A stretch of DNA of 64,000 nucleotides from Methylobacillus arboreus (GCF_020532725.1 NZ_JAJAVC010000003.1:682001-746000), one strand, 5' to 3'. Counted from the stretch's first letter, positions 26,586-36,154 are shown. Numbers and translations: made by a program. The notes: generated by a model from the letters alone, not told the origin.

Positions 26586-27923
26586 ATGATGAATATCATG
26601 AAAAAGCCATCCGTCTTGCTTGGCGCGCTGGCATTGGGCCTCATCCTGAGCAGCGTATCAGCACAGGCGGCCAACGAGCAGTATTTCCCCTTGCAGAGCT
26701 ACCGCGTTGGGCCTTATGCCGCTGGCGGTACCGGCTTCTTTGGAGGTTTCATTGACTACCTGCAATACGTCAACCTCAAGGAGGGAGGTGTGAACGGGGT
26801 AAAGTTCACCTGGAGCGAGTGCGAGACTGAATATGTGGTGGAAAAGGGCGTGGAGTGCTATGAGCGCCTGAAGAAAGGCCTGAACGGCGCCCCGGCGGCG
26901 GCTACCAATCCACTATCCGTAGGTATCGCCTATGCCACACTGGAGCGCTCCACCGCCGACAAGCTGCCGCTGATCACCATCAACCATGGCCGCACAGACT
27001 CCACCGACGGCAGCGTGTTTCCCTATGTATTCCCGTTGCAGCTCAATCCTTATAGCGAAGTGTCTGCCATCATCAACTATATCGGCGATAAGTCCGGCGG
27101 GCTCGACAAGCTCAAGGGCAAGAAGATCGTGACCCTGTTCCACGGCTCGCCCTACGGCAAGGAAACCAATCCCATCCTTGAATTGCTGGCGAAGAAATAC
27201 GGTTTCAGCCTGACCTTGCTGGAAGTGCCGCATCCCGGGAACGAGCAGCAATCGCAATGGCTCAACATTCGCCGCATCAAGCCTGATTGGGTGATCCTGC
27301 GTGGCTGGGGCGTGATGAACCCGGTAGCATTGAAGACGGCGCAGAAAACCGGGTTCCCGGCCGACCACATCATCGGCAACATCTGGAGCAATTCCGAAGA
27401 GGATGCCGCACCGGCTGGCACTGCCGCCAAAGGCTTCATCTCGATTACCACCCATCCCTCCGGCACCAATTTCCCAGTGTTGCAGGATATAGACAAGACC
27501 GTGCTCAAGGCAGGTAAGGGCAACTTGCAGGACGCCAAGCGCTTCGGCACGGTGTATTACAACCTGGGCGTGGTCAACGGCATCCTGAATGTGGAAGCGG
27601 TGCGCGTGGCACAGGCCAAGTTCGGCAAGCGCCCCTTGACCGGCGAGGAAGTGCGCTGGGGCTTCGAGAACATCAAGCTTGACGATGCAAGGCTCAAGCA
27701 ACTGGGCGCCTACGGCTTGGTGCAGCCGCTCAAGCTGTCTTGCTCCGACCATGAAGGCGGCGGTGCTGTGCGCTTCCAGCAATGGGACGGCAAGCAGTGG
27801 AAGGTAATTTCGGACTGGGTGCAGGCCGACCGCAAGCTGCTGCGTCCAATCATCGAGGAATCCTCGCACAAGTACGCCAAGGAGAAAGGCATTACTCCAC
27901 GCGATTGCGCCAAGGAATCCTGA
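26586..27923 (+). CDS. ABC transporter periplasmic substrate-binding protein, branched-chain type
   Basis: A 445-residue exported protein: signal peptide KKPSVLLGALALGLILSSVSAQA followed by a periplasmic-binding-protein fold (YRVGPYAAGGTGFFGGFIDYLQYVNLKEGGVNG, KIVTLFHGSPYGKETNPILELLAKKYGF, RRIKPDWVILRGWGVMNPVALKTA). AAGGAG precedes the start. It would capture the substrate for the LivFGHM-type importer; the pocket cannot be read from sequence, but an organosulfur ligand is inferred from its place behind msuE-sfnG. A 163-bp gap with AT-rich sequence separates it from the permease gene, so it may also have its own promoter. Confidence 0.9.
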   Translation: MMNIMKKPSVLLGALALGLILSSVSAQAANEQYFPLQSYRVGPYAAGGTGFFGGFIDYLQYVNLKEGGVNGVKFTWSECETEYVVEKGVECYERLKKGLNGAPAAATNPLSVGIAYATLERSTADKLPLITINHGRTDSTDGSVFPYVFPLQLNPYSEVSAIINYIGDKSGGLDKLKGKKIVTLFHGSPYGKETNPILELLAKKYGFSLTLLEVPHPGNEQQSQWLNIRRIKPDWVILRGWGVMNPVALKTAQKTGFPADHIIGNIWSNSEEDAAPAGTAAKGFISITTHPSGTNFPVLQDIDKTVLKAGKGNLQDAKRFGTVYYNLGVVNGILNVEAVRVAQAKFGKRPLTGEEVRWGFENIKLDDARLKQLGAYGLVQPLKLSCSDHEGGGAVRFQQWDGKQWKVISDWVQADRKLLRPIIEESSHKYAKEKGITPRDCAKES

Positions 27924-27944
27924 TTCCATTCACATTCATTGATT

Positions 27945-27961
27945 GCCCCGGCTAACGGGGC
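27945..27961 (+). terminator. weak terminator after the binding-protein gene
   Basis: GCCCCG/CGGGGC hairpin with loop GCTAA 20 bp after the stop codon. The T-run is poor, so readthrough is likely. Confidence 0.4.
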
Positions 27962-28122
27962 GGAAAGCGGCTTTTCCGATGTGCAGGGGAGTCGCTTTTT
28001 ATTTGCAGCACCTGTGCTGGATGCCGATAGCAAAAGGCTTTATATTCCAGTCCATGTTCAAGCCAAGACAAATAGAGAAAATCTGAAACAGGAAACCGTG
28101 CAAGTCTTGATTGAGGCTTTGA

Positions 28123-28782
28123 TTATTTCCTGATTTTGATAGGTACCAATACTGGAGAGGCTTGCTTCGGGGGATGTTTAATGATCTCCCGTGCTTCAGT
28201 GGCAATCTGCATGGCTGAACGCAGGAAAAGCAAGGCAATAACAAGACCAATCAGTATGTCAGGCCATTTTGATGCGAGATAGTAGCTTAGCCCTGCTGCG
28301 ATGATAACGCTGACATTTGCAATGAGATCATTGCGTGAGCACAGCCAAGTAGACCGCATGTTGATGTCATCCTGACGGTGCGTGTAGAGCAATATAAAAC
28401 AAATCAGGTTGCTGACCAGGGCCAAAGTACCAACGATGCCCATGGTGGCCGCATCAGGCATGCTATCCACCGCAGTCTTGTATATTGCATCGCTCAGCAC
28501 AAACAGGCCAAATCCCATCATGAACAGCGCTTTAAGCAATGAAGCCTGAGCTTGTTGCCTAGATGTCTTGCTCAATACATAGAGGCTCATGCCATAGACA
28601 GTAGCATCACCCATCATATCAAGGGCGTCAGCCATCAATGATGTGGAGTTGGCAAACCAGCCAGCGACCCCTTCGACAAAGAACATGGACAGATTGATTG
28701 CCAAGGCAATTTTCAAGACACGGCCATGCTTTTCCTTAAGAGCCGAAATTTCACATGATTTGTCATCACAGCATGAAGCCAT
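28123..28782 (-). CDS. cation diffusion facilitator-type transporter
   Basis: A 219-residue inner-membrane protein with six hydrophobic helices: NLSMFFVEGVAGWFANSTSLMADALDMMGD carries the CDF metal-site DxxxD on helix 2, and TWLCSRNDLIANVSVI a second polar pair on helix 5. An N-terminal CCDDKSC motif may bind metal. It lacks the C-terminal cytoplasmic domain of longer CDF proteins. It probably exports Zn, Co or similar; the specificity is unknown. Confidence 0.8.
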   Translation of the reverse strand: MASCCDDKSCEISALKEKHGRVLKIALAINLSMFFVEGVAGWFANSTSLMADALDMMGDATVYGMSLYVLSKTSRQQAQASLLKALFMMGFGLFVLSDAIYKTAVDSMPDAATMGIVGTLALVSNLICFILLYTHRQDDINMRSTWLCSRNDLIANVSVIIAAGLSYYLASKWPDILIGLVIALLFLRSAMQIATEAREIIKHPPKQASPVLVPIKIRK

Positions 28783-28885
28783 CTTATTGCTTTCAACTGG
28801 GTTAGCCGGTTCATTGTACGTCCTAGGATTTGCGGGAGTGGATGTTTTGCACGAAATGGCCTACGGATGAAAGGCTGGCTGGGAT

Positions 28886-28945
28886 AAAAAAATCCGGCAA
28901 AGCCGGCACGACACGCTTGGTGTTGTACGGCCTTGCCGGCTGTGA
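28886..28945 (-). terminator. terminator of the porin gene
   Basis: On the minus strand, 17 bp after the porin stop, a near-perfect ~20-bp inverted repeat (CCGGCAAGGCCG.../...CCGGCTTTGCCGG) is followed by ATTTTTTT. Confidence 0.8.
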
Positions 28946-28961
28946 AGTTAAAGAGGCAGTC

Positions 28962-30086
28962 TTAGAAAAAGTGCGCGATATGGAAGCGCACGGCAATGCC
29001 GTCTATATCAGGCTGCCCCTGGTTGCGGGTTTCCTTGTAGTAGTAGGCGTCAATACGCACATTGCTGCCGTTGATCAGGTAGCTGGCACCCAGGTCGTAG
29101 CGCTTGCGTTCCAGCCCGGCCAGGGCCACGGCGTTGGTGTCGTCGTTCTCGAAGCGCTCATAGACGAACTTGGGCTGGATCTTGCCGATGCCGATTTCCT
29201 GCGGGAAGGTATAGCTGCCGGTCACGAAGAAGCCCTTGCCCTTGGCGATCTCGGGATCCAGCGTATTGTCGTTGTCGTAGCGGTAGTAGGAGCCCTCTGC
29301 ACCGATGACGCCGCCGCCGGCAATGGCTTTCTCCAGGCGCCCATCGAGGTTCCAATAGCGGTAGTCGCCAGCGTTGGCGAGCGTGCCGGCACCGTCCTTC
29401 TGGTAGCGGTAGGAACCGCCGATGGCGAGGATATCCTTGGCGCCATCATAGCTGGCAATGTTATAGAAGCCAGGTTCGGGATCCCAGAAGTTGTAGGAGA
29501 GCCTGCCAGCAAACGAAAGGTTATCGGACTGGTTGGACGTGCCGGAGCCGCTGCGGCCTTCGAATGCTCCGACATGGTACTTGAGTTTCTGGTTCAGCAA
29601 TACGCCCCAGATCGATGCCCCATTGTCACGGCCGCCCAGGCGGTTCGGAGCCTGCTCAGAAAACGGAAAATCGAAAGTAGGGGGATAGTAGGGCGCCGAT
29701 GCCGAGGCGCGGCTGGCCGGCGGCAGGAAGCGGCCGATAAAGATATTGAAGTGCTCGTTGAGTTCAAGCCCGATACGGGCATCCAGTATGCCAATCCGGT
29801 CATCCGCATCCTTCTCGGTATTTAGCTCGAAGGAAACATATTTGTGCACCTTGCCGTAGGTATAAAGACGGGCGCTTTCCAGGTCAAAATCATTGGAACG
29901 GTCCCTGCCGCTGGGTGCGGCGTCCTTTTCTGAGCGGTAGCTGGCGCGTGCTGCAACGCCGATATTGATAAACTGGTCCTCGTTGCGGGCAAAAGTCGGG
30001 TCTGCATAGGCCGGTGTGGAAAGCACGCCCAGGCTGAGCAGGGCTGGTAATACCCTCGGTCGGTATTGGAAACTTGTCGTTTTCAT
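28962..30086 (-). CDS. outer-membrane porin (OprO/P or amide-porin type)
   Basis: A 374-residue exported beta-barrel: signal peptide MKTTSFQYRPRVLPALLSLGVLSTPAYA, then alternating amphipathic strands (NIGVAARASYRSEKD, ARLYTYGKVHKYVSFELNTE, IGILDARIGLELNEHFNIFIGRFLPP, KYHVGAFEGRS) and a C-terminal Phe (IAVRFHIAHFF) for BAM recognition. It resembles phosphate-selective porins O/P and the short-chain amide porin group. Two TGCT-N8-AGCA sites and a -24/-12 promoter-like sequence lie upstream, so it probably belongs to the sulfur regulon and lets organosulfur compounds through the outer membrane. Confidence 0.83.
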   Translation of the reverse strand: MKTTSFQYRPRVLPALLSLGVLSTPAYADPTFARNEDQFINIGVAARASYRSEKDAAPSGRDRSNDFDLESARLYTYGKVHKYVSFELNTEKDADDRIGILDARIGLELNEHFNIFIGRFLPPASRASASAPYYPPTFDFPFSEQAPNRLGGRDNGASIWGVLLNQKLKYHVGAFEGRSGSGTSNQSDNLSFAGRLSYNFWDPEPGFYNIASYDGAKDILAIGGSYRYQKDGAGTLANAGDYRYWNLDGRLEKAIAGGGVIGAEGSYYRYDNDNTLDPEIAKGKGFFVTGSYTFPQEIGIGKIQPKFVYERFENDDTNAVALAGLERKRYDLGASYLINGSNVRIDAYYYKETRNQGQPDIDGIAVRFHIAHFF

Positions 30087-30161
30087 GTTGTATACACCCT
30101 GAAAGATAAATGGAAGATTTGGCAGGGCTGCCCAATTGGGTCCTGCGCTACAGGGTGTATA

Positions 30162-30177
30162 GGCATTTAGTATGCCT
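30162..30177 (-). promoter_or_regulatory. probable sigma-54 promoter of the porin gene
   Basis: The minus strand reads AGGCATACTAAATGCC, with correct GG-N10-GC spacing and 13 of 16 bases identical to the sfnB promoter (TGGCATGCTAAATGCA). The flanking match is weaker than in the other four. Confidence 0.6.
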
Positions 30178-30232
30178 GGTTTAAATTTTATTAATTTTCA
30201 ATATGTTGTATTAAAAACCTAAAGTGATAACT

Positions 30233-30278
30233 TGCTGATGAAAAAGCAAGGTGAGGAATGCATGCTTGCCTATAAGCA
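30233..30278. promoter_or_regulatory. SfnR-type enhancer sites upstream of the porin
   Basis: TGCTGATGAAAAAGCA (30233-30248) and TGCTTGCCTATAAGCA (30263-30278) match the TGCT-N8-AGCA form found at the other sulfur promoters; they lie 56-101 bp upstream of the -24 element. Confidence 0.65.
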
Positions 30279-30376
30279 AGTTTATCCAACTTGATTTTGG
30301 GCAGCGATTGCTTTCAGAAACTAGGGGAAACAATCAATTGGATTCTGATTGAAAGCGCCGGCGCACTGTTTCTCTT

Positions 30377-31608
30377 TTACGCATCTGCATGCTGAATGGT
30401 AGGCGAGAGCAGGCCTAGCAGCATTACTGTGCCCCCGAGCAATCCAAGTAATACAAACAGCCAGCGCACCCCGATAAGCTCACCCAATGGGGTGGCAACA
30501 GCCAGCCCAACTGGAGCGGCTAAGGCCATCAATGTTGTGAGCAACGCAAGCACCCGGCCATGCAGTTGGTTAGGAACAGTGCTTTGCACAATTGCCATGA
30601 AAGGAGCATTTCCCGCTGCATATGCACATGCGCCCAAGGACCAGAAAAGAATGGCAATCCAGAAATACCCAGATGAGGGAAGGGCAGTCAGGGCAAAGGA
30701 AAAGCAAGATAGGCCGAATCCCCATAACACCCACCTGGTCCGCTGCCTGGGGGCAAGTATGGCAATCGCTATCCCGCCAATGATCATGCCGATCCCGCCT
30801 ATGCTTTCAATCATGGCGACTTGCTTGGCGCCTCCAGCAAAATTGACCTTGACCAGCAAGGGAATCAAGGTGAGCAGCGGCATTACGATCAGCACTGCCA
30901 ACGTCAGCAAGGCATATAGCTGGCGTAGCGCAGGATTATGCCAGATCGTTTCGATTCCTTCCCTGAACTCTGCCCATAAGCTTGTTTGCCCGCCAGCACC
31001 CCGTTCTGGCTGGGGGATCGCAAATAGCAGTAGCGGCACGATGCCTAGAATAGCGGTTAAGACATCTATCCCTAGCGCCCAGCCAATCGGCATGAGGCTG
31101 ATTGCCAGCGCACCCAGAGGGGCCGCACCAATGGTCTAATCCCGAACAATGTCTGATTGAGGCCTGCAGCCCGCGAAAGAAATTCTGCTGGCACCAGCAT
31201 TGCGGTGCTGGCGGCAGCAGCCGGTTGCTGGAAAGCCTGCATCGCGCTGCGGATGGCCATCATGGTGTATATATGCCAAACATTGATGCTTTCAGTGAGG
31301 AATAGGCCGATTAATACCAGCATGCAGGCTGCGCTGACGAGATCAGAGATGATCATGATCAGGCGCCGGTTATAACGGTCGGCAAAGGCCCCGCCCAAAG
31401 GGCCAAGTATGGCCTGGGGAAGCAGTGCCATTAACCCGGCCATGCCCAGTGCCGACACACTGCCTGTCGTGTCAGTGATCCACCATAGCAATACAAATTG
31501 CGTCAGGGCTGAGCCGATCAATGATAGCGCCTGTCCTGCGAATATGGACCAATAGCGTAGACGCCAAGCATCAATAGAAGAAGTATGGCGGTGTATCAAT
31601 ACTGCCAT
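30377..31608 (-). pseudogene. MFS exporter split by a frameshift
   Basis: The N-terminal half (31608 to about 31138; FAGQALSLIGSALTQFVLLWWITDTTGS, GLMALLPQAILGPLGGAFADRYNRR, FLSRAAGLNQTLFGI) and the C-terminal half (about 31133 to 30377; IGAAPLGALAISLMPIGWALGIDV...) together make one ~410-residue, 12-helix major facilitator of the EntS/MFS_3 type, but they are in different frames. Reading GGG ATT A_GACC ATT GGT, one base is missing near 31136 for the expected GI(M)TIGAAP. Either the gene is inactivated or there is a sequencing error. It lies next to the RND pump genes. Confidence 0.8.
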
Positions 31609-31634
31609 TCCATATGCTTGTCACCTAAACCCAA

Positions 31635-33020
31635 TCAGACCTTCCACTCTCCACCCAATACTTTGAACAGGTTGATGCTATTACTGAGTGCCAGCTGCTT
31701 GAGCTGAACCAGGGTCTGTTCGGCATCGAACAAGCTACGCTGCGCATCCAGAAGTTCGAGGTAGTTGGACACTCCCTTATCAAAACGGCGGGTGGCAAGG
31801 CGTACCCGCTCGCGCTCTGCTTCGGTTACTTTGGTTTGAGCCGCGATTTGCTCGTCAATTTGCTGCTTTTGCCCCAATACATCATTCACTTCGCTGAACG
31901 CGGTCTGAATAGTTTTTTCATACTCGGCTACCTGGATATTCTTTCGTACGGTGGCAAGATCGAGATTGGCGCGGTTGCGGCCGAAGTCAAAGATGGGCAG
32001 GGTAAGCTGGGGGCTGAATGACCAGGCCTTGTCGCTGCTGCCGCTGAACAGCTTGAAGAAATGCTCGTTCACCAGCCCGGCATTGGTCGTCAGGGCAATA
32101 CTTGGAAAGAACGCAGCCCGTGCAGCCCCAATATTGGCATTTGCAGCTTTCAAACGGTGCTCTGCCGCCCGGATGTCAGGGCGGCGCTCAAGCAACTCGG
32201 AAGGAATCCCCGCTGGTATGGAGGCAAAACTGCTGGGATCGAGGGGATCCTTTTTCAACAGCACCTCATAGCGTTGGTCACCCAGTAATAGCAACAGCGT
32301 ATTGAGGGCCTGGACGTGTTCTCGATTGATGGAAGCCAGTGCAGCGCGTGCAGTTTCCAATTGCAGTTCGGCCGTCTTGAATTCAAGCGCAGTGTCTATG
32401 CCTGCGTCCAGCCGCCGTTTGGTGCGGGCGTAACTGACTTCCCGGGATGCCATCGTTTCCTGGGCAAGCGTCTGCCTTTCCAAAAGGGCACGGACATTGA
32501 GATAGGCAACCGCGACTTCGGTAATCAGGCTGGTACGCGCTGTCTGTTGCGCCTCCTCTGTTGCCAGGTAAGTTTCAAGCGCTGCGCGTGACAGATTCTT
32601 GACGCGCCCGAAGAAATCCAGCTCAAAGTTACTGATACCCACGCCGACCCGGTAAAGGTCGACATCGAATGCTGTTCCTTGGGCGAAAATCTGCTTGCTG
32701 CGGTCATAGTTGGCTGTGGCATTGATCGTCGGCAAACGATCTGCACGTTGCACGCCATACTGCGCCCGGGCTTCTTCAATCCTGAGTGCCGTAATCCTCA
32801 GGTCACGGTTGTTTCTGAGTGCGAAATCAATCAGTACCCGCAGATCATGATCGGTGAAGTATTGTTCCCAGCTCTCCGGGGCGGAGGAGGTGATGTCAGC
32901 CTGGCTGTAATGGTATTCCGTAGGGATGGGACCTTCGGGCCGAGCGTATTCGGGAGCCAATGAGCATGCTGATAGCGTAGCAGCAATTAATCCCCCTATA
33001 CCCCATTGACGTATCTTCAT
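31635..33020 (-). CDS. outer-membrane efflux channel, NodT/OprM family
   Basis: A 461-residue TolC-like lipoprotein: lipobox LSAC in IGGLIAATLSACSLAPEYARPEG, the duplicated coiled-coil halves with VAYLNVRALLERQTLAQET and FSEVNDVLGQKQQI, and RRPDIRAAEHRLKAANANIGAARAAFFPSI. It forms the outer-membrane exit of the RND pump. Its start overlaps the pump gene stop by 4 bp. Confidence 0.92.
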   Translation of the reverse strand: MKIRQWGIGGLIAATLSACSLAPEYARPEGPIPTEYHYSQADITSSAPESWEQYFTDHDLRVLIDFALRNNRDLRITALRIEEARAQYGVQRADRLPTINATANYDRSKQIFAQGTAFDVDLYRVGVGISNFELDFFGRVKNLSRAALETYLATEEAQQTARTSLITEVAVAYLNVRALLERQTLAQETMASREVSYARTKRRLDAGIDTALEFKTAELQLETARAALASINREHVQALNTLLLLLGDQRYEVLLKKDPLDPSSFASIPAGIPSELLERRPDIRAAEHRLKAANANIGAARAAFFPSIALTTNAGLVNEHFFKLFSGSSDKAWSFSPQLTLPIFDFGRNRANLDLATVRKNIQVAEYEKTIQTAFSEVNDVLGQKQQIDEQIAAQTKVTEAERERVRLATRRFDKGVSNYLELLDAQRSLFDAEQTLVQLKQLALSNSINLFKVLGGEWKV

Positions 33021-36000
33021 ACAGATTCCTCCGACTCATGACGCTGTGGCTGTTTGATGAAGCGGCCTATCACCGCAAAAAATAAAGGCACCAGGAACAC
33101 CGCGAGCGCAGTCGCGGTAATAATCCCGCCCAGCACCCCAGTGCCAATCGCCACCTGGGCACCTGACGCTGCTCCAGTAGCCAAGGCTAGCGGCAAAACG
33201 CCCACGCCGAATGCCAAGGATGTCATGATGATGGGGCGCAACCGCAGCCGTGCAGCCTCGAGGGTGGCCTCAATGATGCCTTTGCCTTCCGCATACAGAT
33301 CCTTGGCAAACTCAACAATCAAGATAGCATTTTTGGCTGAAAGGCCTATGGTGGCGATCAGGCCAACCTTGAAGTAAATGTCATTGGGCATATCTCTCAA
33401 CATCACGCCCAGCAAAGCCCCCAGGATGCCTAGTGGCACGACCAGAATGACGGAGAAGGGAATCAGCCAGCTCTCATAGAGGGCTGCCAGCGCCAGGAAT
33501 ACAATCAGGATAGACAAGCCAAACAGCACATTGGCCTGTGAGCCTGACAAGACCTCTTCATAGGATTGGCCTGACCAAGAGAAGCCAATGCCATTACCCA
33601 GCGATTCCGCAATACGGCTGATCTCGGCCATGGCGTCGCCGCTACTATAGCCTGGGCCTGCATTGCCATTGATCGTGAACGAGGGGTAGCCGTTGAAGCG
33701 GGAAAGCTGTGGTTGCCCCATCGTCCATTCCATCTTCACAAAAGAGGACATGGGTACTAGATTACCTGCCGTTGTGCGGACGCGCAGCTTGCGTACATCC
33801 TCAAGATCAAGCCTGTCCTTGCCGTCAGCTTGAATAATCACTCGGCGGATTTGGCTGCCGTGCATGAAATCGCCGATGTATTCTGAGCCGAACATCGTGG
33901 CCAGCGTGGCATTGATCTCATCCATGCTCACGCCCATCGCCTGCGCTTTGCGGCGATCAATGTCCAACTGGACAATCGGAGTCTCCGCCAGGCCAGCGAA
34001 CATCAGATTGGTCAGCACAGGGCTTTGATAGCCATCCGCCAATAACTTGTCGCGCGCCTCGACCAGCTTGTCGATGCCGACATTCCCGCGATCTTGCAAC
34101 CGCAAGTCAAAGCCGTTGGATGAACCAAGTTCCGGTAATGCCGGTGTATTGAGAGCAAACACGGTCAGATTGTCGCGGCCATGGAAGCGGCCATTGATCC
34201 TGTCGATAATCGCCTGAACGCTCTGGCCTTCCCCGGTACGCTCCTTCCAGTCCTTGAGTGTGGCGAAAATCATGCCGCTGCTGGAGGAGCTGCCGTAAAT
34301 ACTGAAGCCACCGACTTCATAGGCAAACTGCACCGGTTCTTCCGTGGTCAGGTAGTGGCTGACTTCACCGAGCGTTTTCATCGTTTCACTCATGGTGGCG
34401 CCTTGGGGCAGCATCACCATGACCATAAAGTTGCCTTGGTCTTCGTCTGGCAGGAATGCGGTCGGCAAGCGTACAAACATGATCGCCACCGCTGCCACAA
34501 TCGCCCCATAAACAATGAGCCAGCGAATCGGCTTTTTCAGGATTTTGCTGACTCGGCCTTCATATCGGTTGCTCAATGACAGGAACATGCGATTGAACCA
34601 GCCAAAGAAACCGCGCTTCTCATGGTGGTCTGCATCCGGTTTTTTGAGCAGGGTAGCGCACAGTGCCGGTGTCAGCGAAAGCGCCAGGAATGCTGAAAAG
34701 GCAATCGACACCGACAGCGATAGCGAGAATTGGCGGTAGATATTGCCTACGGCGCCGCTAAAGAAGGCCATGGGCAGGAATACCGAGGTCAGCACCACGG
34801 TAATGCCAACGATCGCGCCGCTAATCTGCTTCATAGCTTTGACCGTGGCCTGATACGGCGTCAAGCCTTCCTCTACCATGAGGCGCTCGACATTCTCAAC
34901 CACCACGATAGCATCATCCACCACGATACCGATCGCCAACACCATGCCGAACATCGTCAGCACGTTGATTGAGAAGCCGAGTGCGTACATGACGCCAAAG
35001 GTACCCAACAAGGCAATTGGCACCACGACCGTCGGGATCAAGGTCGCCCGGACGTTCTGCATGAACAGGTACATGACCAGGAAGACCAGCAATACCGCTT
35101 CTAGCAGCGTATGTACCACTTTTTCGATAGAGATTTCGACGAAGGCGGAGGTGTCGTAAGGTATCTGGTAATCCACTCCGGCCGGGAAGAACTTCTTCAG
35201 CTCATCCATGGTCTCGGTGATGCGTTTCACGGTCGCAACAGCATTGGAGCCAGGCGCCATTTTGACGGCAAGGCCCGCAGCATTTTTGCCATTGACCCGC
35301 GACATGACGGAGTAATCGCTGCCGCCGTACTCAACCCGCGCTACATCCTTGAGAAGGATCGCAGCACCATCGGCTTTGGTGCGAAGGGGAATGTTTTCAA
35401 AATCCTCAGGGGTGGTGAGTGAGCCGTCCGCCATGATGTTAGCACTGATGGGGGCGTTGTCCGGCACCCCCAAGTTACCCATTTGGCCTACGGTGATACG
35501 GGCATTGTGGCTACGGATGGCACTGCTGATATCTGAAGTGGACAGGTTGAGTGAGGTCAGCTTGGCAGGGTCTGGCCATATACGCATCGCATATTCTGGA
35601 CTGAAGTTCTGTACCTTACCAACACCCTCTACGCGACGTAGCGCCTGCGTGATGTTGGCAGACATAATCTCACCAAGCTCAATCTCAGTGAGGCGATTGT
35701 TCTCTGAGGTAATCGAAACGACCAGTTGAATGGTGTCAGCAGACTTTTCAATCGAGATGCCATTGCGGCGCACGACTTCTGGCAACCTCGCCTCAACCGT
35801 CTTCAAGCGGTTCTGAACTTCAACCGCCGCCAAATCCGGATTTGTGCCTTGCTTGAATGTCAGACTTAATGATGCTACCCCTGGGCTGCTGCTCGCCGAG
35901 GTGTACATCAACCTGGGTGCGCCATTCATCTCTCGCTCAATAACGGCAGTAACGGTTTCCTCGACGACACGCGCGGAAGCGCCTGGGTAACTTGCGGTAA

Positions 36001-36133
36001 TGTTGACTACGGGAGGGGCGATATCCGGGTATTGCGCCACCGGCAATCCACGGATGGCGATAATCCCTGCCAATATGATCAGCAGCGAGATTACCCAGGC
36101 AAAGACTGGTCTATCAATAAAGAAACGTGCCAT
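33017..36133 (-). CDS. RND multidrug efflux permease (HAE1, AcrB-like)
   Basis: A 1038-residue inner-membrane pump with the AcrB layout: MARFFIDRPVFAWVISLLIILAG at the N-terminus, TM4 with GIVVDDAIVVVENVERLM carrying the two proton-relay Asp, the GxxP-type switch-loop region, and TM10-12 with GLSAKNAILIVEFAKDLY and FGVGVLPLALATGAASGAQ. It expels hydrophobic drugs or solvents by proton antiport. It forms an operon with the adaptor and the outer-membrane channel. Confidence 0.96.
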   Translation of the reverse strand: MARFFIDRPVFAWVISLLIILAGIIAIRGLPVAQYPDIAPPVVNITASYPGASARVVEETVTAVIEREMNGAPRLMYTSASSSPGVASLSLTFKQGTNPDLAAVEVQNRLKTVEARLPEVVRRNGISIEKSADTIQLVVSITSENNRLTEIELGEIMSANITQALRRVEGVGKVQNFSPEYAMRIWPDPAKLTSLNLSTSDISSAIRSHNARITVGQMGNLGVPDNAPISANIMADGSLTTPEDFENIPLRTKADGAAILLKDVARVEYGGSDYSVMSRVNGKNAAGLAVKMAPGSNAVATVKRITETMDELKKFFPAGVDYQIPYDTSAFVEISIEKVVHTLLEAVLLVFLVMYLFMQNVRATLIPTVVVPIALLGTFGVMYALGFSINVLTMFGMVLAIGIVVDDAIVVVENVERLMVEEGLTPYQATVKAMKQISGAIVGITVVLTSVFLPMAFFSGAVGNIYRQFSLSLSVSIAFSAFLALSLTPALCATLLKKPDADHHEKRGFFGWFNRMFLSLSNRYEGRVSKILKKPIRWLIVYGAIVAAVAIMFVRLPTAFLPDEDQGNFMVMVMLPQGATMSETMKTLGEVSHYLTTEEPVQFAYEVGGFSIYGSSSSSGMIFATLKDWKERTGEGQSVQAIIDRINGRFHGRDNLTVFALNTPALPELGSSNGFDLRLQDRGNVGIDKLVEARDKLLADGYQSPVLTNLMFAGLAETPIVQLDIDRRKAQAMGVSMDEINATLATMFGSEYIGDFMHGSQIRRVIIQADGKDRLDLEDVRKLRVRTTAGNLVPMSSFVKMEWTMGQPQLSRFNGYPSFTINGNAGPGYSSGDAMAEISRIAESLGNGIGFSWSGQSYEEVLSGSQANVLFGLSILIVFLALAALYESWLIPFSVILVVPLGILGALLGVMLRDMPNDIYFKVGLIATIGLSAKNAILIVEFAKDLYAEGKGIIEATLEAARLRLRPIIMTSLAFGVGVLPLALATGAASGAQVAIGTGVLGGIITATALAVFLVPLFFAVIGRFIKQPQRHESEESV

Positions 36134-36154
36134 GAGATTGTCTTCTAACTAAGA

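Noticed and set aside
27939-28133. A 64-codon plus-strand frame after the binding-protein gene
   Set aside because: It begins in a hairpin and overlaps the convergent CDF gene end; no ribosome-binding site.
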